Assembly: GCF_016894265.1 (NCBI RefSeq)
Contig: NZ_CP069791.1
Location: forward strand, 2,170,001-2,234,000
Source of the DNA: Corynebacterium tuberculostearicum
Lineage (GTDB): Bacteria; Actinomycetota; Actinomycetes; Mycobacteriales; Mycobacteriaceae
Direction: 5' to 3'
DNA length: 64,000 bases
Shown: positions 42,972-51,526 of the stretch, one piece after another
How positions within the stretch are numbered: the stretch's first letter is position 1
Layout of the letters: each line of letters starts with the position of its first letter
Program-made: the position numbers and the translations under genes
Notes under the pieces: generated by a model
What the model was told of the DNA's origin: nothing
What the model saw: the letters and a program-made list of their open reading frames with translations, nothing else
Databases searched by the model: none

Positions 42972-43003
42972 CTGGTTGAAACTGCAATCAACCAGTTGGT
43001 TGA
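42972..43003. repeat. Inverted repeat CTGGTTGA / TCAACCAG plus third copy
   Basis: CTGGTTGA (42972) and TCAACCAG (42988) are a perfect 8-bp inverted repeat with an 8-base gap, followed immediately by TTGGTTGA (42996). It lies between the DUF2871 gene and the DJ-1 gene end and could be an operator. Confidence 0.35.
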
Positions 43004-43122
43004 CTATGAGATCCGGAAGATTAATATTCATAGTCCTGCCCCGAGAAATACAAGCGCTGAATGTCAGGCACCTTTGTTTCAGCAAAGACCCGAATCGTTG
43101 AAGCAGTTCCGGGTAACTCCAG

Positions 43123-43752
43123 CTAGTTTGAACAGGCCCACGCCTGAACCTTGTTCATATGTTCAACGAAGGCCGCTTCTGTTCTTTGCTCATGCAATTG
43201 AAGCCAAGCATCCACGACATCATCTGGGTAGACGCCCACCCCGCGCAATACCGCCGCGGTGAATGACACTGGAGCCAATCCAGATGCCGTAATCACTCCG
43301 CCATCAGAAACTGCGTCTTCTTCTTTGTAGCCGTCGATGTTGGCGTAGTTGATTGAGGCAAGAAAACCTTGCGCGTTTGAAGTGTGTTTACAGTGGTCAA
43401 GCACCCCGGCACGAGCAAAGGCCAAAGTTCCACCACAGATTGCCGCCAAGAGCACTCCGTTCTCATTTAAGACCCTGATCGTTTCCAGCAACTGTTCGTG
43501 GCCGTTAAAGTATGTATCTGCCCCTGGCACCACGAACGCCGCAATATCAGTCCGATTCTGGATGTCCTGCAAGGTCAGACCTGGAACTACCTCGATTCCA
43601 CCCTTGGAGCGGACGGCTTCTAGAGATTCGCCAACAAACAAAACCTTGAAGCGATCCGGCACTTGAGCTTCAGCTTCAGCTACTTGAGTTGTGAGGTAGG
43701 CATACTCCCAATCAGACATGGTTTCCGTCGCATAAATAGCAATGACCTTCAT
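43123..43752 (-). CDS. DJ-1/PfpI family protein
   Basis: A 209-residue class I glutamine amidotransferase-like protein. The nucleophile elbow 'NGVLLAAICGGTLAFARAG' holds the catalytic Cys, and 'DIAAFVVPGADTYFNG' corresponds to the strand before it. Members act as glyoxalase-like or chaperone/protease stress proteins. The start at ATG 43752 ('MKVIAIYATE') fits the fold; the 25 codons upstream do not. It is divergent from the OsmC gene, so both may respond to reactive-species stress. Confidence 0.8.
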   Translation of the reverse strand: MKVIAIYATETMSDWEYAYLTTQVAEAEAQVPDRFKVLFVGESLEAVRSKGGIEVVPGLTLQDIQNRTDIAAFVVPGADTYFNGHEQLLETIRVLNENGVLLAAICGGTLAFARAGVLDHCKHTSNAQGFLASINYANIDGYKEEDAVSDGGVITASGLAPVSFTAAVLRGVGVYPDDVVDAWLQLHEQRTEAAFVEHMNKVQAWACSN

Positions 43753-43863
43753 GGATCTCACAATACGCGGGCCTGCTGAATCACTACTAGACACGCGAAA
43801 GTTTCGATCAGCGTGTCTCTTGCCCACTCAAACCGACCTGCTCCCTCGCCTTAAACTGGCCTC

Positions 43864-44292
43864 ATGTCTGAAGTAACGAAGCAATACGCCGTATATCTCA
43901 CCCGCCTCGATATCGCCGTATACCGAGCTACCAATTCCGCCGGAGCCAGCATTGAGTTTGGCAGTGGCGAGGGGCTTCTCTCCCCTGTTGAGCTTTTGCT
44001 AGCTGCCGTCGCGGCGTGTTCGGCGGTGGACGTGGATGTGGTGACATCTCGGCGCGCGGAGCCGGAATCTTTTGATGTGTATGTGGAAGGTGACCGCGTA
44101 AGCGAAGATGGAGCAGCGCGTCTGTCGGAGGTGCGAGTGGGCTTCGACCTTTCGTTCCCAGATACGCAAGAGGGCAACCAAGCGCGCAAACTGGTGGACA
44201 ACCTGATTCGCATCTCCCACGAGAAGGACTGCACGGTATCGCGCACGGTTGAGAATCCCACGCGGGTGAAGTTCAGCAACGACTCGAAATAG
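43864..44292 (+). CDS. OsmC family protein
   Basis: A 142-residue protein with the OsmC fold: 'NSAGASIEFGSGEGLLSPVELLLAAVAACSAVDVDVV', which carries the second peroxidatic Cys in 'AACSAVD', and 'EKDCTVSRTVENP' with the other Cys. In the family such thiols reduce organic hydroperoxides. The basic N-terminus and the length are usual. It is divergent from the DJ-1 gene. Confidence 0.82.
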   Translation: MSEVTKQYAVYLTRLDIAVYRATNSAGASIEFGSGEGLLSPVELLLAAVAACSAVDVDVVTSRRAEPESFDVYVEGDRVSEDGAARLSEVRVGFDLSFPDTQEGNQARKLVDNLIRISHEKDCTVSRTVENPTRVKFSNDSK

Positions 44293-44405
44293 TTCCCCGG
44301 TGTAAATGCGCGACATGCGGTTTCGCTCCGGGGATGCCCCAAAACCTCCTGCTATGGTGCAATTGTTAACTATTGTGACAAATGTGATTACTGCAGGAGC
44401 TCAAC

Positions 44406-45398
44406 ATGTCACCGTCTTTCTCCCGTCGCGGTCTTTTTAAGATCGGCGCTCTCGCCCTAACCGCAGGTGCTATCGGCGCTGCCGCACCGAATGCAGCGGC
44501 ACTCGGACCGGTGCGCGGCACCATCATTGATTTCTCCGCCGGCGTACCTTCCCCGCAGGCAATTAAGAATGCCGGCCACATGGGCGCGATTCGCTACGTC
44601 TCCGACAAGCGCCCCGGCGCTGCGTGGATGACCGGCAAGCCGGTAACCCTCAAAGAAACTAAGGCCAATGCAGCAGCAGACCTGCCCACGGCGTCGGTCT
44701 ACCAATTCGGCCGTGCGGAAACCGCCGATTGGAAGCAGGGCGCAGCTGGTGCAGCAATACACGCACCGAAGGCGATTGCGTTGCACAAGAAGGCAGGCGG
44801 CCCCACCAACCGTCCGATTTACATCGCGATCGACGATAACCCCACCCGGGAGCAGTATACCCGCCAAATCCGCCCCTACCTGCAGGCGTTTTCCAAGACG
44901 CTAGAGCTGGCCGGTTACCAGACGGGCATCTACGGCAACTACAGCACTATTGAGTGGGCGATCCAGGATGGCATCGGCAAGTACTTCTGGATGCATGACT
45001 GGGGTTCCAACGGCAAGATTCACCCGCGCACCACTATCCACCAGCTGCCGCACGGCAAGCAGCAGACCATTGGCGGCGTCATCGTTGACGTCAATGAGGT
45101 CTACGCCGAAGACTGGGGCCAGTGGACGCCCGGCGAGTCCGCGGCACCTGCACCGGCAAAGAAGCCGACCACCAAGAAGCCACAGCCAAAGCCGCAGCCG
45201 CAGACCAAGGCCCCGAGCAATGGCTCGTCCGACTTGGTCAATCAGCTCAGCTCGCAACTACAGAGCAAGCACCCAGAGCTACCAGAACTTCCGCAGGTCA
45301 CCGCCAATGGCGTGACCTATAATGGCAAGACGTTGAGCAACGAACAGATTCGTCAGCTAGCGAAGATCGTCGCAGAGACAGTCTCTAAGGCGCGGTAG
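44406..45398 (+). CDS. Tat-exported DUF1906 (glycoside hydrolase-like) protein
   Basis: A 330-residue secreted protein. The signal has a twin-arginine motif 'SFSRRGLFKIGALALTAGAIGAAAPNAAA'. The DUF1906 domain follows: 'GTIIDFSAGVPSPQAIKNAG', 'IYIAIDDNP', 'TGIYGNYSTIEWAI' and 'WMHDWGSNGKIHPRTTIHQL', the Rv2525c-like glycosyl hydrolase-related fold. A Pro/Lys/Gln-rich linker and a short C-terminal helix ('YNGKTLSNEQIRQLAKIVAETV') end it. It probably acts on or in the cell wall. GTTAAC/GTGACA words near the promoter hint at an MtrA site, but weakly. A terminator follows within the next gene. Confidence 0.85.
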   Translation: MSPSFSRRGLFKIGALALTAGAIGAAAPNAAALGPVRGTIIDFSAGVPSPQAIKNAGHMGAIRYVSDKRPGAAWMTGKPVTLKETKANAAADLPTASVYQFGRAETADWKQGAAGAAIHAPKAIALHKKAGGPTNRPIYIAIDDNPTREQYTRQIRPYLQAFSKTLELAGYQTGIYGNYSTIEWAIQDGIGKYFWMHDWGSNGKIHPRTTIHQLPHGKQQTIGGVIVDVNEVYAEDWGQWTPGESAAPAPAKKPTTKKPQPKPQPQTKAPSNGSSDLVNQLSSQLQSKHPELPELPQVTANGVTYNGKTLSNEQIRQLAKIVAETVSKAR

Positions 45399-45400
45399 TA

Positions 45401-46435
45401 CTACTTCTTAGAGGGCTCGGAGGTTTTCTCCGAGCCCTTCTTTTTGTCTGCGGACTTCTTCTTGGACGTGGTGGATTCGCTGGTGGGCTCTTCGGACGAG
45501 GACTTATCCTTCTCGCCCTTGTCGGATTTCTCGTCCTTGTCCTTCTTAGTGGAGGAGGTAGTAGAAGTCTCCGAGGTGGAAGTCTCAACCGGTGGGACGT
45601 CCTCGCCGTCTTTGTACTTGAGGAAGCGCTCGGTGGCCTTGCCCAGATTCTTACCCGTCACCTCGTCCTTGACGTAGTCGGTGAGGTCATCGGATGAGCC
45701 GGTGATAGAGGCGGCCGCGACGAAGTTCTCGCCAAAGGAGACCGAGGAGTTGATGGACTTGTCATTGGACCAGCCCCACTTGCTGCCTACCACGTTAGAA
45801 AGCTTGGCGGTGCCGTAATCCTGGCGGTAGCCATCCTCAGAGATGGGATCGGCATGCGCCATGGCTACAAGCACTGGGTGGGTTTCATCGCGGTCGATGA
45901 GCTGCGAGATGAAGCTGGCGACGTCATACGTGGAGGTTTGCGAGTAGCCCCACTGCTCGCCGGCCTTGGTGGATTCGAGATTGAATTCATCCGCAATCGT
46001 GTCGATGGAATCCGGGTACTTGTCAAAGAGGTCTTCGGCGGACTTATCAGAGGAGCTAGCGATCATATCCAGCGCCTCGTATTTATCCTCGTACTCGCCC
46101 TTTTCCATCACGTAGGTGGCGATATAGAGCTTGATGAGGCTTAGCGCCGGGCGGGCTTCGTGCTCCGAGGCAGAGCCCATGTGCATGCCATCGTGCAGGC
46201 GGATATAGGTAATTGAATGTCCCTCATCGCCCTCGAGGAACTCATTGGTTTCCGGTGGGACGTCGCGGTTGGTGTCTGTTGCTTTTAAGGGGGCGTCGGC
46301 AAGCGCATCGCTTTCGCGCTCGCTATTGCTGCACGCGGTGGTGGTCAAGGCGAGCATGCATACGGCCAAAGCGGCACCAGCCTTAACTGATGCCGCCTTG
46401 CGGGTCACGGACGTTCTAAGCACGTCCAACCACAT
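45401..46435 (-). CDS. Lipoprotein with beta-lactamase-like domain
   Basis: A 344-residue lipoprotein. The lipobox is TTAC ('LALTTTACSNS'); the start is uncertain between ATG 46435 and codons around it. The domain contains SxxK-like 'SLIKLYIATYV', 'MIASSSDKSAEDL' at the SxN position and 'GSKWGWSNDK' at the KTG position, similar in order to the lipoprotein at 17.3-18.2 kb. The last 60 residues are Lys/Glu/Ser/Asp rich and likely extended. It converges with the DUF1906 gene and is followed on its own strand by nothing close. The function is not known. Confidence 0.6.
   Translation of the reverse strand: MWLDVLRTSVTRKAASVKAGAALAVCMLALTTTACSNSERESDALADAPLKATDTNRDVPPETNEFLEGDEGHSITYIRLHDGMHMGSASEHEARPALSLIKLYIATYVMEKGEYEDKYEALDMIASSSDKSAEDLFDKYPDSIDTIADEFNLESTKAGEQWGYSQTSTYDVASFISQLIDRDETHPVLVAMAHADPISEDGYRQDYGTAKLSNVVGSKWGWSNDKSINSSVSFGENFVAAASITGSSDDLTDYVKDEVTGKNLGKATERFLKYKDGEDVPPVETSTSETSTTSSTKKDKDEKSDKGEKDKSSSEEPTSESTTSKKKSADKKKGSEKTSEPSKK
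45413..45445 (+). terminator. Terminator for the DUF1906 gene, inside the opposite gene
   Basis: GGGCTCGGAG / CTCCGAGCCC with a GTTTT loop followed by TTCTTTTT. It lies within the coding end of the minus-strand lipoprotein gene. Confidence 0.75.
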
Positions 46436-46462
46436 TACCGGGTGTGTGCACTTTTCAAGCAA

Positions 46463-48106
46463 TTAATGCTGCACGGGTGCCTCCACGCCCACGCCGGTAA
46501 GGGAGCGAACTTCCATCTCTGCGGAAAGCTCCTCAAAGTTGTCCGGTTTGGTCATGATGGAGACCAGCCAGCCGACGAAGAAGGATAGCGGAATGGAGAC
46601 CAAGCCCGGCGAGGAAAGCGGGAAGATGGCCCAGTCCGCACCTGGGAACATGGAGCTCTCAGAACCGGAGACTGCCGGGGAGAAGAAGATAAGCACCAGG
46701 CAGGACACCACGCCGGTATACATGGAAGCCACCGCGCCCGCGGTGTTGAAGCGGCGCCAGTACAGGGAGTACAGGATGGTCGGCAGGTTGGCGGAGGCCG
46801 CCACCGCAAACGCCAGGGAGACCAGGAAGGCCACGTTCTGGGTCATGGCCAGGATGCCCAAGATGATGGAAACGATGCCAAGAACCACCACGGTGGCCTG
46901 GGAGACGCGGACCTGCTCGGCCTCGGTGGACTCGCCGTTACGGATGACCGCGTGGTAGATATCGTGCGCAATGGACGCCGAGGCGGTAATGGCCAGGCCG
47001 GCCACCACGGCGAGCACGGTAGCGAAGGCCACGGCAGAAATAATCGCCATGAAGATGGAGCCGCCAATCTCCATTGCGAGTAGCGGCACCGCGGCATTGG
47101 CCCCGCCCGGCGCGGCCAGGATACGGTCCGGCCCCACCAGCGCAGCTGCGCCGTAGCCCAGAACCAGGGTCATGAGGTAGAAGGCACCGATGATGACGAT
47201 CGCCCAGGTAACGGACCGGCGCGCCTCAGTGGCGGTGGGCACGGTGTAGAAGCGCATCAGCACGTGCGGCAGGCCGCCCACGCCGAGTACCAGGGAAATG
47301 CCCAGGGAGATAAAGTCCAGCTTGGTGGCGGTGGTGGCGCCGTACTTCAGGCCAGGGGCCATGATGTCCTTGGCCTCGTAGCCCTTCTCCTTAATCTGCT
47401 CGGAGGCGGCGTGCATGTCGATGGCGTTATTAAACAGGGTGCTAAATCCGCCGCGCAGGGCAATGAAGACCAAGAAACACATGATGACCACGCCGGCGAC
47501 CAGAAGCACGGCCTTAATCATCTGCACGTAGGTGGTGCCCTTCATGCCGCCGACCAGGACGTAGACGATCATGAGCACACCCACGATGCCCACGACGAGG
47601 GCCTGCCACTTGAAGTCGTGGATATCCAACAGCACGGCCACCAGCGAGCCGGCGCCGGCCATCTGCGCGATGAGGTAGAAGAGCGTGACGAAGAGGGTGG
47701 CGATGGACGCCGCCACGCGCACGGGCTTTTGCTTCAGGCGGAAGGATAGGACGTCCGCCATGGTAAAGCGGCCGACGTTACGCATGGGCTCGGCGACGAG
47801 CATGAGTGCTACCAGCCAGGCGACGAAGAAGCCCACCGAGTACAAGAAGCCGTCGTAGCCATTGAGCGCCACCGCGCCGACGATGCCGAGGAAGGATGCG
47901 GCGGAGAGGTAGTCACCGGAGATGGCCAGGCCGTTCTGGCGTCCGGAGAAGCTGCCGCCGCCGGTGTAGAAGTCCGAGGCTTCCTTGGTGGTTTTACCGG
48001 CGCGCAGCACCACCGCCATGGTGACGATAAGGAAGATGGCGAAGATGGAAATATTCAGGATGGGGTTGCCGGCGGAAGACTCGGCGGCAAGGGTGGTGGT
48101 AGTCAT
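46463..48106 (-). CDS. mctC: Monocarboxylate (acetate/propionate/pyruvate) transporter MctC
   Basis: A 547-residue sodium/solute symporter family protein with about 13 helices. Highly diagnostic stretches: 'TDFYTGG/ASDFYTGGGSFSGRQNGLAISGDYLSAASFLGI', 'DGFLYSVGFFVAWLVALMLVAEPMRNVGRFTMADVLSFRL' and 'MTQNVAFLVSLAFAVAASANLPTILYSLYWRRF'. In C. glutamicum MctC imports acetate, propionate and pyruvate and is activated by RamA. The ATG overlaps the stop of the DUF485 gene by one base. The tail 'EMEVRSLTGVGVE' is conserved with the C. glutamicum protein. Confidence 0.95.
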   Translation of the reverse strand: MTTTTLAAESSAGNPILNISIFAIFLIVTMAVVLRAGKTTKEASDFYTGGGSFSGRQNGLAISGDYLSAASFLGIVGAVALNGYDGFLYSVGFFVAWLVALMLVAEPMRNVGRFTMADVLSFRLKQKPVRVAASIATLFVTLFYLIAQMAGAGSLVAVLLDIHDFKWQALVVGIVGVLMIVYVLVGGMKGTTYVQMIKAVLLVAGVVIMCFLVFIALRGGFSTLFNNAIDMHAASEQIKEKGYEAKDIMAPGLKYGATTATKLDFISLGISLVLGVGGLPHVLMRFYTVPTATEARRSVTWAIVIIGAFYLMTLVLGYGAAALVGPDRILAAPGGANAAVPLLAMEIGGSIFMAIISAVAFATVLAVVAGLAITASASIAHDIYHAVIRNGESTEAEQVRVSQATVVVLGIVSIILGILAMTQNVAFLVSLAFAVAASANLPTILYSLYWRRFNTAGAVASMYTGVVSCLVLIFFSPAVSGSESSMFPGADWAIFPLSSPGLVSIPLSFFVGWLVSIMTKPDNFEELSAEMEVRSLTGVGVEAPVQH

Positions 48107-48453
48107 TAGATGCCCTCCAGTTCTTCACGGATGGCGGCCGACTTCGGCTCGATATTCTTATTGGCGTACTTCACGTAAATCCACGTGATGATGAAGGTGG
48201 TGAGGAACTGGGCAAGGCCGAAGACTAGGCCGATGTTCCAGCCGCCGCCGAGCTCGGTTGCCATGAAGCCTGGGGCAAACACGGCGGCAAGAACGTAGAC
48301 CACGTACCACACGAAGAAGGCCACGGTCATAGGGAAGGTAAAACTCCGGTAGGTGCGGCGCAGCTCGCCGAATTTGGCGGAGTCGCGCATCGCGATGAAC
48401 TCGCTACCGGTGGGTTCACGGCGCGAGACAGGAGTTGCAGCTACGTCACTCAT
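48106..48453 (-). CDS. DUF485 membrane protein partner of MctC
   Basis: A 115-residue protein with two helices ('FPMTVAFFVWYVVYVLAAVFAPGFM' and 'GLVFGLAQFLTTFIITWIYVKYANKNI'). 'RRTYRSFTFPM' is the usual entry motif. DUF485 genes commonly precede acetate permease genes and probably assist the transporter. Translation is coupled to mctC by the TAATG overlap. It carries the operon promoter upstream. Confidence 0.9.
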   Translation of the reverse strand: MSDVAATPVSRREPTGSEFIAMRDSAKFGELRRTYRSFTFPMTVAFFVWYVVYVLAAVFAPGFMATELGGGWNIGLVFGLAQFLTTFIITWIYVKYANKNIEPKSAAIREELEGI

Positions 48454-48488
48454 AGAGCATCGTCTCCTTGGGTGAGAGGAACTTAGGT

Positions 48489-48518
48489 CACACGAGATAG
48501 TGTGTCACTTCTCACTAT
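48489..48518. repeat. Overlapping palindromes upstream of the DUF485-mctC operon
   Basis: CACAC-N6-GTGTG (48489-48504) overlaps ATAGTG-N10-CACTAT (48497-48518). They lie 36-65 bp before the DUF485 start, in the promoter or leader. The half-site order is opposite to a GlxR box. Confidence 0.4.
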
Positions 48519-48633
48519 CCACGTTGATCTGTAAGCTACAGAACATTTTCTGCAAGGTTGTAAACTCTGCCAAGAAAACCTTCCACTCCCCCACCCTTTT
48601 AACCCCATAGGCTTCACTGAACTGGAATAACAT

Positions 48634-48674
48634 CTTTAGCAAACTACCCCCGAGGGAAGAATTTTTTAACCCCT
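48634..48674 (-). promoter_or_regulatory. Candidate RamB/RamA sites of the mctC operon
   Basis: CTTTAGCAAACT at 48634-48645 matches a RamB-type GCAAA half-site. ACCCCCG (48646) and ACCCCT (48669) fit the RamA AC4-6G/T pattern. The region is about 180-220 bp before the DUF485 start. Confidence 0.4.
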
Positions 48675-48708
48675 TGTAAAGATTGTTAACAACCGCTTGG
48701 CAAAAGAA

Positions 48709-48731
48709 AAAGCCCCCGTGAGGGGGCTTAA
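48709..48731 (-). terminator. Terminator after the aldo/keto reductase gene
   Basis: On the minus strand AAGCCCCC-TCA-CGGGGGCTT is followed by TTTCTTTT. The inverse strand is also U-rich, so it may work both ways. Confidence 0.75.
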
Positions 48732-48744
48732 ACTGCGGTTGACG

Positions 48745-49599
48745 TTACTCTTCGTTGCCCGGGAATTCGCGCGGGTCATTGAACATGCGGCCAAAGCCCT
48801 CCTGGCCCTCAAGGGCGTCGATGGCGGATACTTCCTCTGCCGTGAGCTCCAGCTCGGTGGCGGCCAAGTTTTCCTTCAGCCGCTCGGTGCGCGCGGACTT
48901 CGGAATGACGGAGATGCCCTTAGACATAAGGTACGACAGTACTACCTGTCCCTCGGTGGCCTCGTGGTCAGCCGCAGCCTGCTCGATTGCGGGGTTATTG
49001 AGCACAACGCCACGTGCCAGCGGGGCCCATGCCTCGGTGACGATGTCATTATCGTGATGGAAGGCACGCAGGCTGGACTGAGTAAAGCCCGGGTGGATCT
49101 CCACCTGGTTGAGCACCGGAGAAATGCCGGTGGTAGAAATCAGGTCCTTGAGCACGTCCTCGTAGAAATTGGCCACACCGATGGACGCAATCTGACCCAT
49201 ACCCTGCAGGCGGGCGATAGCCTCAAAAGTCTCGTTGTACAGGCCACCCTGCGGCCACGGCCAGTGGATAAGATACAGGTCGAGGTAGTCCAGCTGCAGA
49301 TCCTTAAGCGACTGCTGGAATGCCTCTTCCACCTTGTGCTCACCCTGGTGGGAGTGCCACACCTTGGAGGTAATAAAGAGCTCATCGCGGGTGACGTCGC
49401 CGGCATCCATTGCCTGCTTCAGGGCGGTGCCTACCGCCTCTTCATTCTTGTAGAGCGTGGCGGTATCGAAGTGGCGGTAGCCCAAATCGATGGCCTCGCG
49501 GATGACGCGGATGCATTCCTCGTCATATAGCTTGTACGTACCCAAGCCCAGCTGGGGCATTTCGCGGTCATCATTGAAAGTTACGGTTGGCACAGTCAT
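48745..49599 (-). CDS. Aldo/keto reductase
   Basis: A 284-residue NADPH-dependent TIM-barrel reductase. The tetrad is visible: Asp in 'RHFDTATLY', the following Tyr, Lys in 'ITSKVW' and His in 'YLIHWP'. 'IPKSARTERLKENLAATELELTAEEVSAID' is the C-terminal cofactor motif. Similar to 2,5-diketo-gluconate reductases (DkgA-like). Start ATG 49599 ('MTVPTVTF'); an upstream ATG nine bases earlier is possible. Confidence 0.88.
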   Translation of the reverse strand: MTVPTVTFNDDREMPQLGLGTYKLYDEECIRVIREAIDLGYRHFDTATLYKNEEAVGTALKQAMDAGDVTRDELFITSKVWHSHQGEHKVEEAFQQSLKDLQLDYLDLYLIHWPWPQGGLYNETFEAIARLQGMGQIASIGVANFYEDVLKDLISTTGISPVLNQVEIHPGFTQSSLRAFHHDNDIVTEAWAPLARGVVLNNPAIEQAAADHEATEGQVVLSYLMSKGISVIPKSARTERLKENLAATELELTAEEVSAIDALEGQEGFGRMFNDPREFPGNEE

Positions 49600-49629
49600 G
49601 CCCTCCATTGTGCCGCAGTTTTTCTGACC

Positions 49630-49672
49630 GCGCCGAAAACGACGAAACCCCAGGGCGAACCCTGGAGCTAAG
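49630..49672 (-). terminator. Terminator after fkpA
   Basis: On the minus strand CTCCAGGG-TTCG-CCCTGGGG is followed by TTTCGTCGTTTT. Confidence 0.6.
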
Positions 49673-49677
49673 CGCTT

Positions 49678-50037
49678 TTAGTCGGCGCGGATGAGGTCAA
49701 TAATAAAGACCAAGGTGCGGCCGGACAGCGGGTGCGCGCCACCGGCGGGGCCGTAGGCCTTTTCCGGCGGAATGATGAGCTTGCGGCGACCGCCCACCTT
49801 CATTCCCGGAATGCCCTCTTGCCAGCCGGCGATGAGACCGGTCAGCGGGAACTCGATGGACTGGCCACGGTCCCACGAGGAATCGAATTCTTGGTTGGTC
49901 TCGTATTCAGCGCCGACGTAGTGGACCTCCACTACGGCACCAGGCTGCGCCTCAGCACCGTCGCCGACGACGATGTCTTCTACAACAAGGTCGGTCGGCG
50001 CTGGGCCAGACTGGGCTTCAATAACAGGCTTATCCAT
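49678..50037 (-). CDS. fkpA: FKBP-type peptidyl-prolyl isomerase
   Basis: A 119-residue FKBP without signal peptide. 'VVEVHYVGAEYETNQEFDSSWDRGQSIEFPLTGLIAGWQEGIPGMKVGGRRKLIIPPEKAYG' has the conserved Asp, Trp and Tyr that form the binding pocket. It catalyses prolyl isomerisation in the cytoplasm. It lies between gltA and the reductase on the same strand, with terminators on both sides. Confidence 0.93.
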   Translation of the reverse strand: MDKPVIEAQSGPAPTDLVVEDIVVGDGAEAQPGAVVEVHYVGAEYETNQEFDSSWDRGQSIEFPLTGLIAGWQEGIPGMKVGGRRKLIIPPEKAYGPAGGAHPLSGRTLVFIIDLIRAD

Positions 50038-50083
50038 GGGGATTATTCTCCTTGGGAAATCTAGTTTGTTCGTGCGGTCGCAT

Positions 50084-50134
50084 TAAAAACCGAACCGAGC
50101 TGCACCTATTATAGGTGCTACCACCCGATTCGGC
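50084..50134 (-). terminator. Terminator after gltA
   Basis: On the minus strand GCCGAATCGGGTGGTAGCACC and GGTGCAGCTCGGTTCGG form a branched stem, followed by TTTTTAAT. Confidence 0.65.
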
Positions 50135-50159
50135 TTAATTAGGCTGACCGCGGAGCGCT

Positions 50160-51452
50160 TTAACGCTCGCTACGCGGGGTGACCTTACGCAGGGACTCGC
50201 CGGTGTAAATCTGGCGCGGACGGTTGATCTTGGTGTTGATCTCCAGCTGCTCGCGGTACTGTGCAATCCAGCCCGGCAGGCGGCCGATGGCGAAGAGGAC
50301 GGTAAAGAAGTCCGTCGGGAAGCCCATGGCGCGGTAGATCAGGCCGGTGTAGAAGTCCACGTTCGGGTAGAGCTTGCGGGAGACGAAGTAGTCGTCATTC
50401 AGCGCAATATCTTCCAGCTTCATGGCCAGATCCAGCATTGGGTCGCCGCCCAGGTGCTCAATGATCTCGTGCGCGGTCTCCTTAACGATGGCCGCGCGTG
50501 GGTCGTAGTTCTTGTACACGCGGTGACCAAAGCCCATGAGGCGAACGCCCTTTTCCTTATTCTTCACGCGGTTCATGAAGTCGGTAGCGTCACCATCGTG
50601 GTTGTTCTGGATATCTTCCAGCATCTCCAGAACTGCCTGGTTTGCGCCGCCGTGCAGCGGACCGGACAGGGCGTTAATGCCGCCGGCGATGGAGACGAAC
50701 ATATTGGCCTGAGCGGAACCAATCATGCGCACGGTGGAGGTGGAGCAGTTCTGCTCGTGGTCAGCGTGCAGAATGAGCAGCTTATCCAGCGCCTTAGCTA
50801 CAACCGGGTCCACCTCGTACTCCTCGGTGGGGTAACCGAACATCATGCGCAGGAAGTTCTCGCGGGCGTTCAGGCTATTGTCCGGGTACATATAAGGCTT
50901 GCCCTGAGACGCGCGGTAAGCATACGCAGCCAGCATTGGAACCTTAGCCAGCAGGCGGACGGTGGCCTTATCCAGCTGCTCCGGGTCCAGCGGGTTGAGC
51001 TGGTCCTGGTAGTACGCGGAAAGAATGTTAAGGGAGGAAGCCAGCACGGCCATTGGGTGCGCGTTGCGCGGGAAGATATTGAACGCGGCCTTGAAGTCCT
51101 CATCCAACAGGGTGTGGTGGCGGATTTCGCGGTTAAAGTGGCTGAGCTCTTCCTCGTTTGGCAGATGACCCTTGATCAGCAGATAGGAAACCTCGTTAAA
51201 GGAAGCGTTTTCCGCCAGGTCCGCGATATCGTAACCGCGGTGGCGCAGGATGCCCTCTTCACCGTTAATGAAGGTGATCTTGGACTCGGTGGAACCGGTG
51301 GAGGTATAACCAGGGTCGAAGGTAACGAGCCCGGTCTCGTTACGGAGCTTGGAAATGTCAAAGCCGGAGTCGCCCTCGGTGGACTGCTTGATGTCCATCT
51401 CGTACTCGCCGCCTGGGTACTGGAGCACTACCTTGTTGTCTTCAGAAGCCAC
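50160..51452 (-). CDS. gltA: Citrate synthase
   Basis: A 430-residue type II citrate synthase, first step of the TCA cycle. Active-site stretches 'SGPLHGGANQAVLEML' (His), 'LMGFGHRVYKNYDPRA' (His) and 'DFYTGLIYRAMGFPTDFF' (Asp/Arg region) are present. The N-terminus 'VASEDNKVVLQYPGGEYEMDI' matches C. glutamicum GltA. The start is GTG 51452, six bases after AAAGGA; an in-frame GTG at 51482 lacks a site. Divergent from serC. Confidence 0.95.
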   Translation of the reverse strand: MASEDNKVVLQYPGGEYEMDIKQSTEGDSGFDISKLRNETGLVTFDPGYTSTGSTESKITFINGEEGILRHRGYDIADLAENASFNEVSYLLIKGHLPNEEELSHFNREIRHHTLLDEDFKAAFNIFPRNAHPMAVLASSLNILSAYYQDQLNPLDPEQLDKATVRLLAKVPMLAAYAYRASQGKPYMYPDNSLNARENFLRMMFGYPTEEYEVDPVVAKALDKLLILHADHEQNCSTSTVRMIGSAQANMFVSIAGGINALSGPLHGGANQAVLEMLEDIQNNHDGDATDFMNRVKNKEKGVRLMGFGHRVYKNYDPRAAIVKETAHEIIEHLGGDPMLDLAMKLEDIALNDDYFVSRKLYPNVDFYTGLIYRAMGFPTDFFTVLFAIGRLPGWIAQYREQLEINTKINRPRQIYTGESLRKVTPRSER

Positions 51453-51526
51453 GGAAGTTCCTTTCTCTATGTGAAGAGTCACTATTAAGCACTAACTTAA
51501 GGAAGCTAGCTTGATACCTCTTCACA

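Noticed and set aside
44365..44391. GTTAAC/GTGACA/GATTAC words before the DUF1906 gene as an MtrA site
   Set aside because: Spacing is 10 and 11 bp and two of three words deviate from GTNACA; too weak to call.
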